Notes: a model not told the origin generated them from the sequence alone. A stretch of 64,000 nt of DNA from Trichomonas vaginalis G3 (GCF_026262505.1 NC_067206.1:11241507-11305506); one strand, 5' to 3'; positions 39,199 through 50,146 are shown, counted from the first letter of the stretch. Made by a program: numbers and translations.

Positions 39199-39715
39199 AG
39201 ACTTCTTCGTAATGAGTGTAAATGACCCAAAAATAATGTTTAGGGTAGAAGGTTAGATCTAACCTCTTTTCTAACCTCTTTTCTACCCTCTTGAATTTGT
39301 CAAGACTTCTTCGTAAATGTTTTGTCAAGACTTCTTCGTAATGAGTGTAAATGACCCAAAAATAATGTTTAGGGTAGAAGGTTAGATCTAACCTCCTTTC
39401 TAACCTCTTTTCTACCCTCTTGAATTTTCAAGACTTCTTCGTAAATGTTTTGTCAAGACTTCTTCGTAATGAGTGTAAATGACCCAAAAATAATGTTTAG
39501 GGTAGAAGGTTAGATCTAACCTCTTTTCTAACCTCTTTTCTACCCTCTTGAATTTTCAAGACTTCTTCGTAAATGTTTTGTCAAGACTTCTTCGTAATGA
39601 GTGTAAATGACCCAAAAATATAATTTAGGGTAGAAGGTTAGATCTAACCTGTTTTCTAACCTCTTTTCTACCCTCTTGAATTTGTCAAGACTTCTTCGTA
39701 AATGTTTTGTCAAGT
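39199..39715 (+). repeat. four 128-bp subterminal repeats with GATC-centred hairpins
   Basis: Period about 128 bp (AATGAGTGTAAAT at 39211, 39340, 39468, 39596). Each unit has TTTAGGGTAGAAGGTTAGAT, then CTAACCTCTTTTCTAACCTC and TTTTCTACCCTC: an inner perfect palindrome AGGTTAGATCTAACCT, an outer stem AGGGTAGA/TCTACCCT, and a spare TCTAACCT that can compete for pairing. Short GTCAAGACTTCTTCGTAA direct repeats lie between. Relatives are at 52190-52600 and 53575-54065. Confidence 0.9.
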
Positions 39716-39760
39716 GTCATATAAACATCTGTCAAAAACCGCTTTTTAACTTCATTTAAA

Positions 39761-42700
39761 ATGCCACGTAAGCTACGTAAGAATATACGTAAGAGGAAGG
39801 GAGCATTGAAACATCCAATAGTAAAACTGACACCACAACAACAGTTGCAACAACAAATGCTGAATGACCCCACTATGTTGCAACAAATGTCAAGCAACCC
39901 TATGCTTTTAAACCGAGTTATTGGTGCACAGAGTGGAGGTTTAAGAGCGGCACTTTTAGCGAAAATGGCAGGCTATGGTGGAGCTGCAGACGGAACAGCT
40001 TATAACCCTCAAAGTCAAATGAATTTGAGTTCACTCAAAAATCAAATAACAGATGTCAAAAAGTCAAACATAGACATACAGAAACAAATAAGTGAAAACG
40101 AAAAGAAACTAGAATATGACAGACACACAAAGAAACTCAATGAGTTAAACGTAGAGAAAAAGAAGAAAGAAGAACAACTGAAAGAACTAAGTACAGAGGA
40201 ATATGCGAAAAAAGTGTCAGAAAAAGCAGCAGAAGTAGCAAAAATGGAACAAGATGTTATAAATTTGAAAAACCATACTACTCAATATAAAGTACTGAAA
40301 GATGAAGAAATAAAACAAAAAGCCCTGAAGACATATATGGATAGCGATGAGTATAAAAATGAAGTTGAAGCAAATGTAAAGGCAGAAAAACTTTTACAGT
40401 TGCAAAACCAAACCGTACAGTATGAAAACTTAGCACAAGAAAGTAAAAATAACGACGCAGCCATGCAAAAGGCAATGAAAAGCGCAGAATATATAAAAGC
40501 TAACAATGACTGGTTAGATGCCCAAGCCAACGCTAAAGCAGCCCAACTTATAGGGTCAATAAGGACAAAAATACAAGCGGATGAAGACAGTTCAAATGAA
40601 GCTTTAATGAATGCTGACTTTAAGAACGCCTTCGAAGCTCTTCATAGTAAGGTGAAACTAGTGAACGACTTCTCATCTGGAAAGAAACTGAAGTCTGAAG
40701 GTTTCGACAAAGAGTTAAGAGAAGTAGCACAAAATATGACGAAAATAACAGATGCAGCAACGAGACAGGCAGTTCAAAGTGCCTATGACGCCGTTAGAGC
40801 AACTGTTGTGGAAAGTCAAGAAAAAGAGTTACAACAGACCAAAACAGACCTAGTAAATGCTTTCTTAAGAACGAAAAGTCAGGTAGGACATTATGCTGCA
40901 GATGGAACATATGTGCCAGCTGGTGGAACTTATATACCAGCTGGTGGAACTTATATACTAGCTAGTGGAACTTATATACCACCAAACCCTCCAAGAGAAG
41001 CACCTGCACCAGGACTACCTAAAACATTTACATCGTCACATGGACACAGACACAAGCATGCACCAAAACCAACACAACAACCAACAGTTCAAAATCCAGC
41101 ACCAAAACCAACAGTTCAAAACCCTGCACAACAACCAAAACAACAACAACAACCAACAGTTCAAAATCCAGCACCACAACCATCTCCACAACCAGCACAG
41201 CAACCAACAGTTCAAAACCCTGCACAACAACAACCACAAACAGAGCAAGGACATAAAAGAAGTAGAGAACAAGGAAACCAAGAATTCTTAAAAATGCTTA
41301 AAGAAGAGTATGGTTACCCAGATACTATTGACTTTAGTGACAGATATAAAGAAGCTATTAGAAAGTTCAATGAAGGAAATACTGACCCGAACCTATTTAG
41401 CTTTATGGCTCAGCACCAAATCGGATATAATCTCAAACCTGGAAAATACAAGCTCGCTAAGGGATATGATTTAATAGCATATCATCCAAGTGACATGAAT
41501 GAATATACTCCGAGATATTTGGTGTCAGAGATAAATGATAATTCAACTATCTTCATGAAACGCGTAAAAAATAGAGACGGAACGAAAGAAAAAAGGGTTA
41601 TGAATGCGGATGACTTAAATAGGGAACTTGTTAAAAACGGTCTCGGAATATATGAAATGCCACCAGATGAGGTACAAGAAACTCAACAGGAAGAAGTTCA
41701 GATACAACCAGACATGGAAGAAATAGTTCAGCAACAACAGCTAGAAGAGCCTGAAGGAAACGAACAAGTCCCTCCTTTGGAAACTAACTTCACAGAACTA
41801 GATGAAGATTTGGAACAGCCGAAAAATCTTGACCCTCAACAAGTGTATGCGGGGAATATGGAATCTTTCCAAGAGTCTAAGAAAAATTCGGCTGACAGAG
41901 TAGAAGAATATCGAAAAATTTTTACCGACATACAAAAGACTCCAACATCAGATGAAAATATTCAGCATAGAATGGAAGTACTGAAAGAAAATGTACGCCA
42001 ATACAACAATCCTTTTTACTTACGACCATATAACGTTCAATCTTTGGCTGAACTCGGTGAAAATAAAAGGTTAAATTTCAACAAAACATATAGAAATGAA
42101 ACATTGTTTAAAGTTCATTCAGAACCTAGCCAATATGGAAACAAACCTACTTTTGTTTCTGCAGACTATGGAACTACAATGAGATGGGGTCATAAAGCTA
42201 ATCCGGATAGGTGGTTCATAAACTTACAACCACAATTCCAAGAAGTTGTAGACGCAATGGAAGTGAATGGTGAACCAGATATAATGGGTATTTTCAGCGC
42301 GGCTTTAATGCCATTGAAAGATATGAAAGATGCAGATATTTTGAACCAGTATGAAATGAACATGGCTGATGGAAATATAACACCTGACGTTCTAAAACAT
42401 TTATCTCAAAGAACTACACAGAACCATAGAGATGGTATATTTGGTGAAGAGTTTAGAAAGAAAGTTAGGGAGAGAGAAGGAAGAGAACCTATTGTACATG
42501 ACCTTGCAAACGAAAGTTTGCAAAATGTCATAAAAACTTACTTTGCAGACAATGAAATGAGAAGGGATGAATATTTAAGAAAACTCAAATGGACAGTACC
42601 AAATGAAATGTTAGTATTGAAAAACATGTTCCTTGACAAAATAAAACCAACTACAGAAATAAATGACGCAAGACTGAAAGATTGGGTAAAAGCTTTCCCA

Positions 42701-43163
42701 TTCACAAAAGATATTATTGGTTACATGGAAAGAAAACCAGAATGGCTACAAAAACATATATTTGGAAACGAGCATATTCCATATGGACAAGCTATATTTG
42801 AAGAGCTTGAACCGGAAACTCAGGAAAGAGTCATGCAAACAATACGCGAAGACTCAAATACAAACTATGACAAAATCTTTCTAGGATATTGGTTACCTGA
42901 GATGGGCGACCAGAGCCCAAAGGCAAAAAGGACATGGGAAATTTACAACATACTAGGTGAACATGAGGCAAAGATGCAACGACTTGAAGCAGAGGGCAAG
43001 TTACCAAAAGCGACACCAAAGAAGAAGAGTAGAATAAAGTGAAAGTAGTGAAGAAGTAACTTCATCTAGTGAAAGTAGTGGCAATGAAGGAAAAAGAAGA
43101 GTTAAAAAGTCAGCCAGGAAGAATGTAAAGCTTGTACCACGTGGGTTCTATTATGATATATAA
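39761..43163 (+). pseudogene. large coiled-coil/PQ-rich structural protein, late frameshift (B copy)
   Basis: Open for 1093 codons, then a 4-base loss near 43030 leads to a stop at 43042, just before the acidic Ser-rich tail. The tail itself continues in the old frame to a TAA at 43163. A product lacking only the last ~40 residues could still be made. The PQ tract (about 41060-41235) differs in unit order from A and Z. Leader TTTTTAACTTCATTTAAA. Confidence 0.85.
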
Positions 43164-43195
43164 ATCCAACTATTCTATATTTTTACCCATATGAA

Positions 43196-44803
43196 ATGTA
43201 CGCCGCTCAGAATATTACGCCAACAGTTTTGGATGCTATGAACGGAAATGTTTCCGAATGGTATAACGAATGCGACAATGCCATTAGAAGGTCAGAAATA
43301 GTTCCTGGAACTTACGAATATACAACTGCTGTTTCTTATGGAAATGTAGGTGAGTTTGGAGAAGGTTCTTCAACAACAGTAGATATTGCATGCGACAGGT
43401 TTCATATTATTTCTATTGACAACTCATTCTTATACGTGGAACAAGACATTGAAATAAAACCTTCTGCCAAGTTGTCTGACAAGAAAGGTTGCAATGGAAT
43501 TTTCTATGTCGGATACCAATATGCTCCAGAAGTTTTCATGGGATATAAGATATATTCTAACTCTGACTTAGTTCAAACAGTAACATGGGCAAACTATGAA
43601 TGGTTCGCTTTGAGAAACTCAGTACAACCACAAGCTAGAGAACAAACAGACCAGTATGCAACTATTGAGAAAATAAGAAGACTTGACCCTAACGTTCCAG
43701 GAGTTTATGTTAACCTTTCTGGTTCAGATGGAAATGCTGCCACTAAAGTAAAACTGAAACTTAGAGTTCCTTTGTCATCTTTCCTCATCTTCAGGTTTTT
43801 AAGATACTTGCCAAACTGGGCAGGAAAAATTTCTATCGAACTTACTCCAAGCAAAAATAACTTAGTCATTGCACCAACACAAGACCCATTCACTCTTACA
43901 GACGTAAAGGGAACAAATCAAACGTCATTCGCCGACTTTTGCAAAGACAAAGTTGACTTAGACTTTGGTTTCTCAAACTTCAACACTGAAGTAAACTATT
44001 ATTTCAATGCTGCTGGAACTGCTTGGGACCCAGTTAAGTTCACATGCGAAAAATTTGAATGCAAGAGAATAGAAAGCAGACTTGCCGTTTATATGTTGGA
44101 CCAAGATATTTCAAATGCTTTAGCTGCCAAATATATTGCAGTTCCACTTATGTTCCCTATACACCAAATATCTGTCAAAGACTTTGCAGGTGAAGTTGGA
44201 AACCAAAGTGCTGACCCAGGTGCAAGAACAGATATTGCTTTAACAACTGCAATGAAACATGCAGATACTATGTTTGTACTGTTCAGACGAACTATAAATG
44301 ACTATTCTTGTTTCTACAACCCCGGTATTAAATATCATATAAACATAGATGGCAAATATTATCCAAGAGAAGAATATTCTACAGTTGAGGATATGAGGTC
44401 ATACAACTTGACATTAGATGCTATGAACTTTAACAACAACTTCACAACAACCATTAACCCTGAAATGCAAAGTTCTATTATGCCATATGTGAAAGTATGG
44501 ACTCATACAGGAAGTCAAAAAACTCAATATACAAATGGAGACCGTTCAAACTTTTGGCTTGGCATTCCATTTGCTGACTCAGAAGACTTTATGGGTGGTA
44601 TTTCAACTGTTGGTACAGTTCAAATACAATATACTGGTGACAGAGACGGTCCAGATGAACTGAGAGCAAAGAAGTTTACAAAACCAATAGCACTTTTCAC
44701 GGAAGATGCTCTTTTGAAGATTCGTTCGATGAAACCTGCTGGGGCTCCTCAGATTGGCATAACGACAGCTTCCATCGAGCAGATTTTGGCAGCAGGTCAG
44801 TAA
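43196..44803 (+). CDS. major capsid protein (probable double jelly-roll)
   Basis: Intact, 535 codons. I assign it from length, beta-rich composition, position after the large virion protein and before the minor capsid gene, and the pattern of Polinton capsids. Segments such as KVKLKLRVPLSSFLIFRF, LPNWAGKISIELTPSKNNLV and YIAVPLMFPIHQISVKDF look like strands and turns of jelly rolls. There is no signal peptide or membrane helix. The region near residues 235-250 differs from A and Z, a possible surface loop. The start at 43196 follows TTTTTACCCATATGAA. The last 107 bp overlap an antisense gene. Confidence 0.75.
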   Translation: MYAAQNITPTVLDAMNGNVSEWYNECDNAIRRSEIVPGTYEYTTAVSYGNVGEFGEGSSTTVDIACDRFHIISIDNSFLYVEQDIEIKPSAKLSDKKGCNGIFYVGYQYAPEVFMGYKIYSNSDLVQTVTWANYEWFALRNSVQPQAREQTDQYATIEKIRRLDPNVPGVYVNLSGSDGNAATKVKLKLRVPLSSFLIFRFLRYLPNWAGKISIELTPSKNNLVIAPTQDPFTLTDVKGTNQTSFADFCKDKVDLDFGFSNFNTEVNYYFNAAGTAWDPVKFTCEKFECKRIESRLAVYMLDQDISNALAAKYIAVPLMFPIHQISVKDFAGEVGNQSADPGARTDIALTTAMKHADTMFVLFRRTINDYSCFYNPGIKYHINIDGKYYPREEYSTVEDMRSYNLTLDAMNFNNNFTTTINPEMQSSIMPYVKVWTHTGSQKTQYTNGDRSNFWLGIPFADSEDFMGGISTVGTVQIQYTGDRDGPDELRAKKFTKPIALFTEDALLKIRSMKPAGAPQIGITTASIEQILAAGQ

Positions 44804-45116
44804 GTTGTTCTTGAACTGACTTCTCTCCGTCAAATATTGACAGTACGCCAGTTTTGACATAATATTGTATTATAAACTTACCTTTAGAAATATCTGTAAG
44901 TTTTGAAGTTATATTTTTGTCTGCTTCAAGAACTTTCACCATTTCAGTTATACCAACTTTCTTTGCTTTATGAAAATATTTTGGTTCAGCAAAGACTGCT
45001 ATTCTATAACATTTACCATTGTTTGTGTAAAGAACTATTCTGTCAATGTATTTGTATTGTTTGTGTGTGTAAACTTTGTTTTGCTTCAATTCGAAGAGAT
45101 ACTCAAATACGTCCAT
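44697..45116 (-). CDS. conserved 139-aa protein overlapping the MCP 3' end
   Basis: Intact here. MDVFEYLFELKQNKVYTHKQ; a beta-like region with DRIVLYTNNGKCYRIAVFAE; then TSKLTDISKGKFIIQYYV and GVLSIFDGEKSVQEQLTDLL. The last ~35 codons are read from the strand opposite the MCP C-terminus, so that part is constrained by MCP. Its ATG is 18 bp from the next gene on the other strand. Function unknown. Confidence 0.7.
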   Translation of the reverse strand: MDVFEYLFELKQNKVYTHKQYKYIDRIVLYTNNGKCYRIAVFAEPKYFHKAKKVGITEMVKVLEADKNITSKLTDISKGKFIIQYYVKTGVLSIFDGEKSVQEQLTDLLPKSARWKLSLCQSEEPQQVSSNESSKEHLP

Positions 45117-45134
45117 CTTTTTATTCTAAGTAAA
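45117..45134. promoter_or_regulatory. 18-bp divergent promoter
   Basis: CTTTTTATTCTAAGTAAA between the starts of the 139-aa and 193-aa genes. The + direction has TTTTTA followed 11 nt later by the ATG; the - direction reads TTTACTTAGAATAAAAAG. It has the same length and near-palindromic form as 16622-16639. Confidence 0.5.
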
Positions 45135-45714
45135 ATGTCATTTCCGAAAAATAGAAGCGTAAGTGTTTCAAAAGGTTTAATGGCGGTGGCAGATGTGAAG
45201 TTAAATTCACCAACTCAAACAAACAGTCAAAGTGTTGTTGTCAATGTCAAAGACAGAGATGTTGAAGTGGGGAAACCATACGAGGACGAAGATGGTATAA
45301 CAATTGTTCCTGTAAAAGAACAACCAACATATCCTGAAGTTAGCAGAGACTTAAGTTCTGTTGCAGATATTCGAAACGACTACCAACAACTGAAAGACAA
45401 ACTTCAAACTCAGGAGAAGATTTGTCAAGCTTTAAGTATAATGTTAAACTTGGTCGAACACAACCCTGTAAAAGTGAACTCATATGTCATTGCACCTCAT
45501 GAAGTTTTGAAAGAACTATTGAAACTTTTGACAGAGGCAGACGATATAAACATCAAAGAAATAGAACCCGACATTAGTTGCTGTGGTGTTTCATATAATG
45601 TCATTGACAAGATTACGTTATGAAGGAGGTGAAACGTTGAACTTAAAGTATAGTTTCCCAGACGTTATAAAAATATTTGACGACCACAACATTTCATTAA
45701 AATTTATTTGCTAA
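45135..45714 (+). pseudogene. 193-aa helical protein, frameshifted near the end (B copy)
   Basis: Starts MSFPKNRSVSVSKGLMAVAD. Its middle is helical (SVADIRNDYQQLKDKLQTQE), followed by QALSIMLNLVEHNPVKVNSY. Two single-base losses near 45612 and 45626 give a stop at 45623; the old frame (LNLKYSFPDVIKIFDDHNIS) runs on to 45714. A and B are each two bases short of 582, at different sites, so an intact 193-codon form is implied. The family is not recognised. Confidence 0.65.
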
Positions 45715-45718
45715 GTAA

Positions 45719-46517
45719 ATGGCAGAAGACATAATGGTTTATACTATTACGACTAAAAACCCTGAGTCATATAATTCTATAACAACAAACTTACAAAGTC
45801 CTCAAGGACGATATTGTAAACTAACCTTAAGCACAATGACGACTAAAGCCTGTTTTGCTCTTTTGACACCAGAAGACTTTATTGTTGTGAATGATAAAAA
45901 ATACTCCTTTGAAGATACTTACTCAGATATACCACCAACAGGTTTTTGTTGACTTATTAATACCTTTAAGGACGGGTGTAACATGTGCTGCAACTAGAGC
46001 AGGTTTCATTATGTTTGGATGTCCGACTGAGTTTACTATAACAATATGAGCTATAATACAAAACTTATATCTGGTCTTTACTACCAACAGTTTCCTATAA
46101 CAGGAAAAGGTGTCATACAAGGAATGTCTGTTCCATTGACTTTAAGTACACCTATTTTATATATTGTTTCAAACTTAGGTTCAAAAGTGTTATTCGAATG
46201 TCGACAGAAACTATTATGACCAAAAGATACTTATGCGTATAAACAATACTTTCTCTGCTGGTTTGCCTATTGTTCATTCGAATGCAGAATTTTCAACCTT
46301 AGTGAACTCAAACACTTTGGCAAGTATAACGTTGACATTAGTTGACGCAAACTTTGTTCCTGTAAAACTTTTATGTCCTATGTATTTGTCAATGACGGCA
46401 GAAAGTTTCGAATTGGAAGATGCAACTGGTGAAAGTATTGTATTACAAGAACAACTTCAACAACAAATAGCTCAAGAACAACAAATGCAACAAATGGAAC
46501 AACAAAGTCAAGAATAA
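45719..46517 (+). pseudogene. putative minor capsid (penton-like) protein, frameshifted (B copy)
   Basis: Starts MAEDIMVYTITTKNPESYNS. The N-terminal two thirds are strand-rich (GRYCKLTLSTMTTKACFALL, GFIMFGCPTEFTINDM in the A frame). The C-terminal third reads INNTFSAGLPIVHSNAEFST and ends in a Q-rich coil (LQEQLQQQIAQEQQMQQ). Breaks lie near 45945, 46040 and 46188. With ~265 residues, beta-rich content and a position close to MCP, a single jelly-roll penton is plausible but unproven. Confidence 0.6.
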
Positions 46518-46545
46518 AAAAATATTTTTTTTTATTTTTATAAAA

Positions 46546-47782
46546 ATGTACAGAATAGATGTTTCAGATTTTTATGACTTCCAAGCATTCAGAAATATGT
46601 GTCCATTTCGAGACTATAACAAAGCAGTCGAGAATTTGAAACGTTTAGTCATTTATGTCGACTCTGCCCCAGAATGTTATGTTATGAAAGAATGGGATGT
46701 AGTCTTTAACAAACCAAGAGCAACAAATAGTATTCAGAACAAGAATGTAGACAGAAACTTAAGAAATAAAAGTTGTACAAGTTGGCATGAAGATGTTAGA
46801 TGCTTGGGATATCTTATTGTCAAAGTTAGAAGATTTTTCAGTTCGAGGTATAAAGTTCTATACACCTTCTCCAAACTTCTATTCTATCTTCACTGGATAT
46901 AAATACGAACAAGTAGAATTGAAACACAGTATTATAGAAGCTTGGTTAGACCATGTCAAAGAAATTATATGCAATGGAAACGAAAGAGTCTATGAGTATA
47001 TCTTATGTTGGTTTGCAAATATCTTACAACATCCAAGTGCTAAAAATGAAACTGCTCTCATTATAATTGGAAAACAAGGAACAGGTAAGAACACTTTCTT
47101 TACAGATATTTTGTGCAAACTGTTAGAAGGTTATTCGAACCCTAATATGACAAACTTAGAAAACATCTGTGGCAAGTTTAACTCCTCAATAGAGAATATG
47201 AAACTTATAGTTTGCAATGAACTTCAAAGTATAGATACAACAAAAGTTTTGAACTCAGATGCTTTGAAGAGTCTTATAACAGACAAAGTTGGAGTTGTTG
47301 AAAGAAAGTATAAAGACCAAAGAGTTTGTGAAAATGTTGCAAACTTCATTATGGTTTCAAACAATGTTGTTCCGATGAAGTTAGAAAGTTCTGACAGAAG
47401 ATATGTAGTTGTCAGAACGTCAGATTCTCATATGCAAGATACAGAATATTTTGACGCTTTGTCAGAAACTTTGACATCTGACTTTTACAACCACTTGTTC
47501 TCATATTTCATGACATTAGATATTTCTAAGTTCAATCCAAGACAAATTCCACATACCGAAGAGAGACAAACATTGTTAGAAGCAAACAAGAGTGTATATG
47601 AACTGTTCATAGATGAAACTGACTTTGTGTCATTAGATGAAAGGTCATTGTACGATTCGTATAAACAATATTGTCAAGAGTATGGTTATATGGCAGCTTC
47701 TAAACGTACATTCTTGGCAAATGTCAAAAGTCTTTTAGACGTACAGAATGGTGTATATACAAAGAAAAATTTTTCTGAGTAA
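46546..47782 (+). pseudogene. SF3 helicase (D5-like, DUF5906 type), frameshifted (B copy)
   Basis: N-terminal 60 codons (MYRIDVSDFYDFQAFRNMCP) are followed by inserted/changed bases near 46720-46740. From 46787 a 331-codon frame is open: Walker A GKQGTGKNTF (47069 on), acidic motif LIVCNELQS, sensor VANFIMVSNN, and a C-terminal part (ERSLYDSYKQYCQEYGYMAA) like the winged-helix segment after viral SF3 domains. SF3 helicases form hexamers that open DNA for replication. No primase domain is visible upstream, since only ~80 residues precede. Z is intact across the site damaged here. Confidence 0.85.
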
Positions 47783-47818
47783 ATTTTAAAAAAAATATTT
47801 TTTTATCCGATAGAAAAG

Positions 47819-48238
47819 ATGACGAAATTCATCTCAGTAAATAAGTACATGACAGAAGTCAAAGATAAGTTAGCTCCATTCGCATATTTGAATGTTTACT
47901 TCTACAATTTTGAAAAGTCTACATTTGACAAAGTTTGGAACATTGCACCAGTTAAGTTTGCTATTGTGACTAAAAATGGTGCGAAATTTGAAGACTTAGA
48001 CATAGAAGGTTTGTTAACAGTCAAAGAAAATTTTGACAGAAAGTTCTCAAACCTTAAAGAAGGCAAAGCATACAAACTTGTTATACCTTATGAACCAAAG
48101 AAAGCAGACGACTATGAATATTATGAGTCTAAGATAGTTGAAGTTCAAGGTAAATTGGGTAAAAAGATTTTAGAGTCTAAGCCGGTGTTTGCTCCTAAAG
48201 AGGAAGAGAACATTGACATTGACCCAGAAATGTTCTAA
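47819..48238 (+). CDS. conserved 139-aa protein between helicase and K/E-rich gene
   Basis: Intact. MTKFISVNKYMTEVKDKLAP; then strand-rich FAYLNVYFYNFEKSTFDKVW, VKFAIVTKNGAKFEDLDIEG, AYKLVIPYEPKKADDYEYYE; and an acidic end EEENIDIDPEMF. Its size, beta content, acidic tail and place directly after the helicase are what one would expect of a single-strand DNA-binding protein, but no motif proves this. Leader TTTTTTTATCCGATAGAAAAG. Confidence 0.7.
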   Translation: MTKFISVNKYMTEVKDKLAPFAYLNVYFYNFEKSTFDKVWNIAPVKFAIVTKNGAKFEDLDIEGLLTVKENFDRKFSNLKEGKAYKLVIPYEPKKADDYEYYESKIVEVQGKLGKKILESKPVFAPKEEENIDIDPEMF

Positions 48239-48254
48239 AAATAAAATTTTATTT

Positions 48255-48709
48255 TTACATGTCAAATTTCTTTTTCTCTGGAACTGGTTCAGGTTCTTTC
48301 TTCTCTTCTTCTACTTTCTTTTCTTTCTTTTCTCTCTTCTTCTTCTTCTCTGGTGGAGTTATGTCAAATTTGGCGCAACCATATTTATGTAAAAGTTCTT
48401 TGTCCTTTAATAGCTCATCTATTCTGTTTTCTATTTCATCTTCAAGAACAGCGCATGTGTCTTCTTTGCATTCTAAGAACTTTTGTTGGACTTCATCTTT
48501 CCAATCGGCGTCATCTCTGTCAACAAGTCTGTCATTGACAAATTTTAAGACTGCTCTTTGTAATGTTTTATGGTTCTTGTCATATTCCCAGAAACAGAAC
48601 TTTAGAACAAATTCACCTTTCTTGTTTACACTATGTAAGATTTTATGGTCTACAGATGTTTGCTGTCGAAAAGCTTGTCTCGAATATAGATAGCGAAATC
48701 ACTAGACAT
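48255..48709 (-). pseudogene. ~151-aa K/E-rich protein, one-base deletion (B copy)
   Basis: Starts MSSDFAIYIRDKLFDSK. One A is missing from an A4 run near 48661, after which the frame reads on (DHKILHSVNKKGEFVLKFCF through KYGCAKFDITPPEKKK) to a Lys/Glu-rich tail ending PVPEKKKFDM. B lacks the two deletions of A, and A has the fourth A that B lacks, so a working gene is implied. No domain is recognised; the charged tail suggests nucleic-acid binding. Confidence 0.65.
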
Positions 48710-48744
48710 TTTCAAAAAGATAAAATTTTAATTTTTCTAAAAAT

Positions 48745-49623
48745 ATGTTAGAAAAAAAGTTTGCTGACATTGACAAGAAATTTGAGAATGTTTTAAACAA
48801 GAACAAGAGGAAGTTAGAAAATGCTCAGATAAAGCCTATACATGACAAGTTCTTATTTGCTCAGAATGGTATAACAGGTCTAATTGCACCACCTGGGTCG
48901 GGTAAGACTTTCACTTATCTTAAAATGGCTGCACAACAACAAGAACTAGATGAGAAGAACCCATTCTATGAGTTAGTTGTTATTTGTAGTACTTCTGGTC
49001 AATTTGACCAAACCGTCAATTCGTTCAAAGATATTATAAAGAAGTCTAAGTTAGTATGTATAAAGGATACTGAGTTGTTAGATTGGATAAAGAAGTACCA
49101 AAGAAGAGTTTTGAAGTATAATGCTATAAATGAGTATGTCAATTCGAAGTTTAAAGACCCAAATGAGGAAATGCAGAGAATATTAGAGAAGAAGAAACAC
49201 TTCAGAAACAAACAGAAAGAGATAGAATACATTTCGAAGAAATTGCAATCTTACGATTGGAAGACGTACCCTCACAGATGTCTTCTTATCTTAGATGACT
49301 TTGCTTCTCATCCTTTGTTAAAGAATAGAGAACAAGATATGTGTCGAATTCTTAAGAAGCTCAGACACTTTAACATCTCAGTTGTCATTTGTGTACAGAC
49401 AGCAAAGAGTTTAAGTAAGGATGTTAAAAGAATACTTACTGACATTATACTTTTCCCCGGATTGTCCGAAGACGATTTCATGGAACTTATGAAAGAGTCC
49501 ATGGCAGGTAAGTTTGACAGACATGAACTATGGGAGAAGTACAAAGTCATACAAGACCCTCATACTTCTTTCAGAATTCATATCTACGCGAACAAAGTTC
49601 AAATTGTAAAAAGTCAAGCGTAA
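48745..49623 (+). CDS. FtsK/A32-type genome-packaging ATPase
   Basis: Intact, 292 codons. Walker A GLIAPPGSGKT at residues 45-55, Walker B LLILDDFASH at 180-189, and a following strand with a polar residue, VVICVQTAKSL, at 213-223, the order seen in viral A32-like packaging ATPases. It should pump element DNA into the capsid. The start follows AATTTTTCTAAAAAT and faces the 151-aa gene across 35 bp. It ends convergent with the palindrome-array gene. Confidence 0.92.
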   Translation: MLEKKFADIDKKFENVLNKNKRKLENAQIKPIHDKFLFAQNGITGLIAPPGSGKTFTYLKMAAQQQELDEKNPFYELVVICSTSGQFDQTVNSFKDIIKKSKLVCIKDTELLDWIKKYQRRVLKYNAINEYVNSKFKDPNEEMQRILEKKKHFRNKQKEIEYISKKLQSYDWKTYPHRCLLILDDFASHPLLKNREQDMCRILKKLRHFNISVVICVQTAKSLSKDVKRILTDIILFPGLSEDDFMELMKESMAGKFDRHELWEKYKVIQDPHTSFRIHIYANKVQIVKSQA

Positions 49624-49641
49624 AAATGTAAGTGTTTAGTC

Positions 49642-50146
49642 TTAGTAAGTCTGTTGTGGTTCTGGGGCTGTCGGTTCTTCTGGCTTTGGAAGGCATTCAG
49701 GAAGAGTTCTTCCTGTCTGATGGAAGAGTTCTTCCTGTCTGATGGAAGAGTTCTTCCTGTCTGATGGAAGAGTTCTTCCTGTCTGATGGAAGAGTTCTTC
49801 CTGTCTGATGGAAAATTTTTTCTGTCGGAAGGAAAAATTTTTCCTGTCTGATGGAAAAATTTTTCCTGACGTTCGACCAAAAAGTTCTCAATTTTCGAAA
49901 ATTTGAATGGTTTTTGGTCGGACAACTGGAAAAATTTTTCCTGTCTGATGGAAAAATTTTTCCTGTCGGATGCAAGAGTTCTTCCTGTTGTCGGGAAATT
50001 TTTTTCCAGTCGGATGGAAGGACTCGGAATGCCAGAAGGAAGGACTCGGAATGTCGGAAGGAAGGACTCGGAATGTCGGATGGAAGGACTCGGAATGCCA
50101 GAAGGATTTGACAAGCCAATTTACCATCTAGAGCTACTCGAGCCAT
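49642..50146 (-). pseudogene. putative small gene carrying the 22-bp palindrome array (B copy)
   Basis: The N-terminus MARVALDGKLACQIL (from 50146, TTTTTACGCTTGACTTCAG leader) and C-terminus LPECLPKPEEPTAPEPQQTY with stop at 49642 match A. The total is not a multiple of three with the present array. The array contains a block absent from A, four units with GGACTCGGAATGCC-type sequence (about 50026-50105). Confidence 0.5.
49692..50105 (-). repeat. 22-bp palindrome-plus-spacer array (B)
   Basis: About 17 units. Read on the minus strand: five GGAAGAACTCTTCC units near the gene end, perfect palindromes GGAAAAATTTTTCC in the middle, and GGCATTCCGAGTCC units at the start, separated by 8-bp spacers such as ATCAGACA and TTCCGACA. 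The central AATTTTCGAAAATT stretch is shared with A. Confidence 0.9.
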
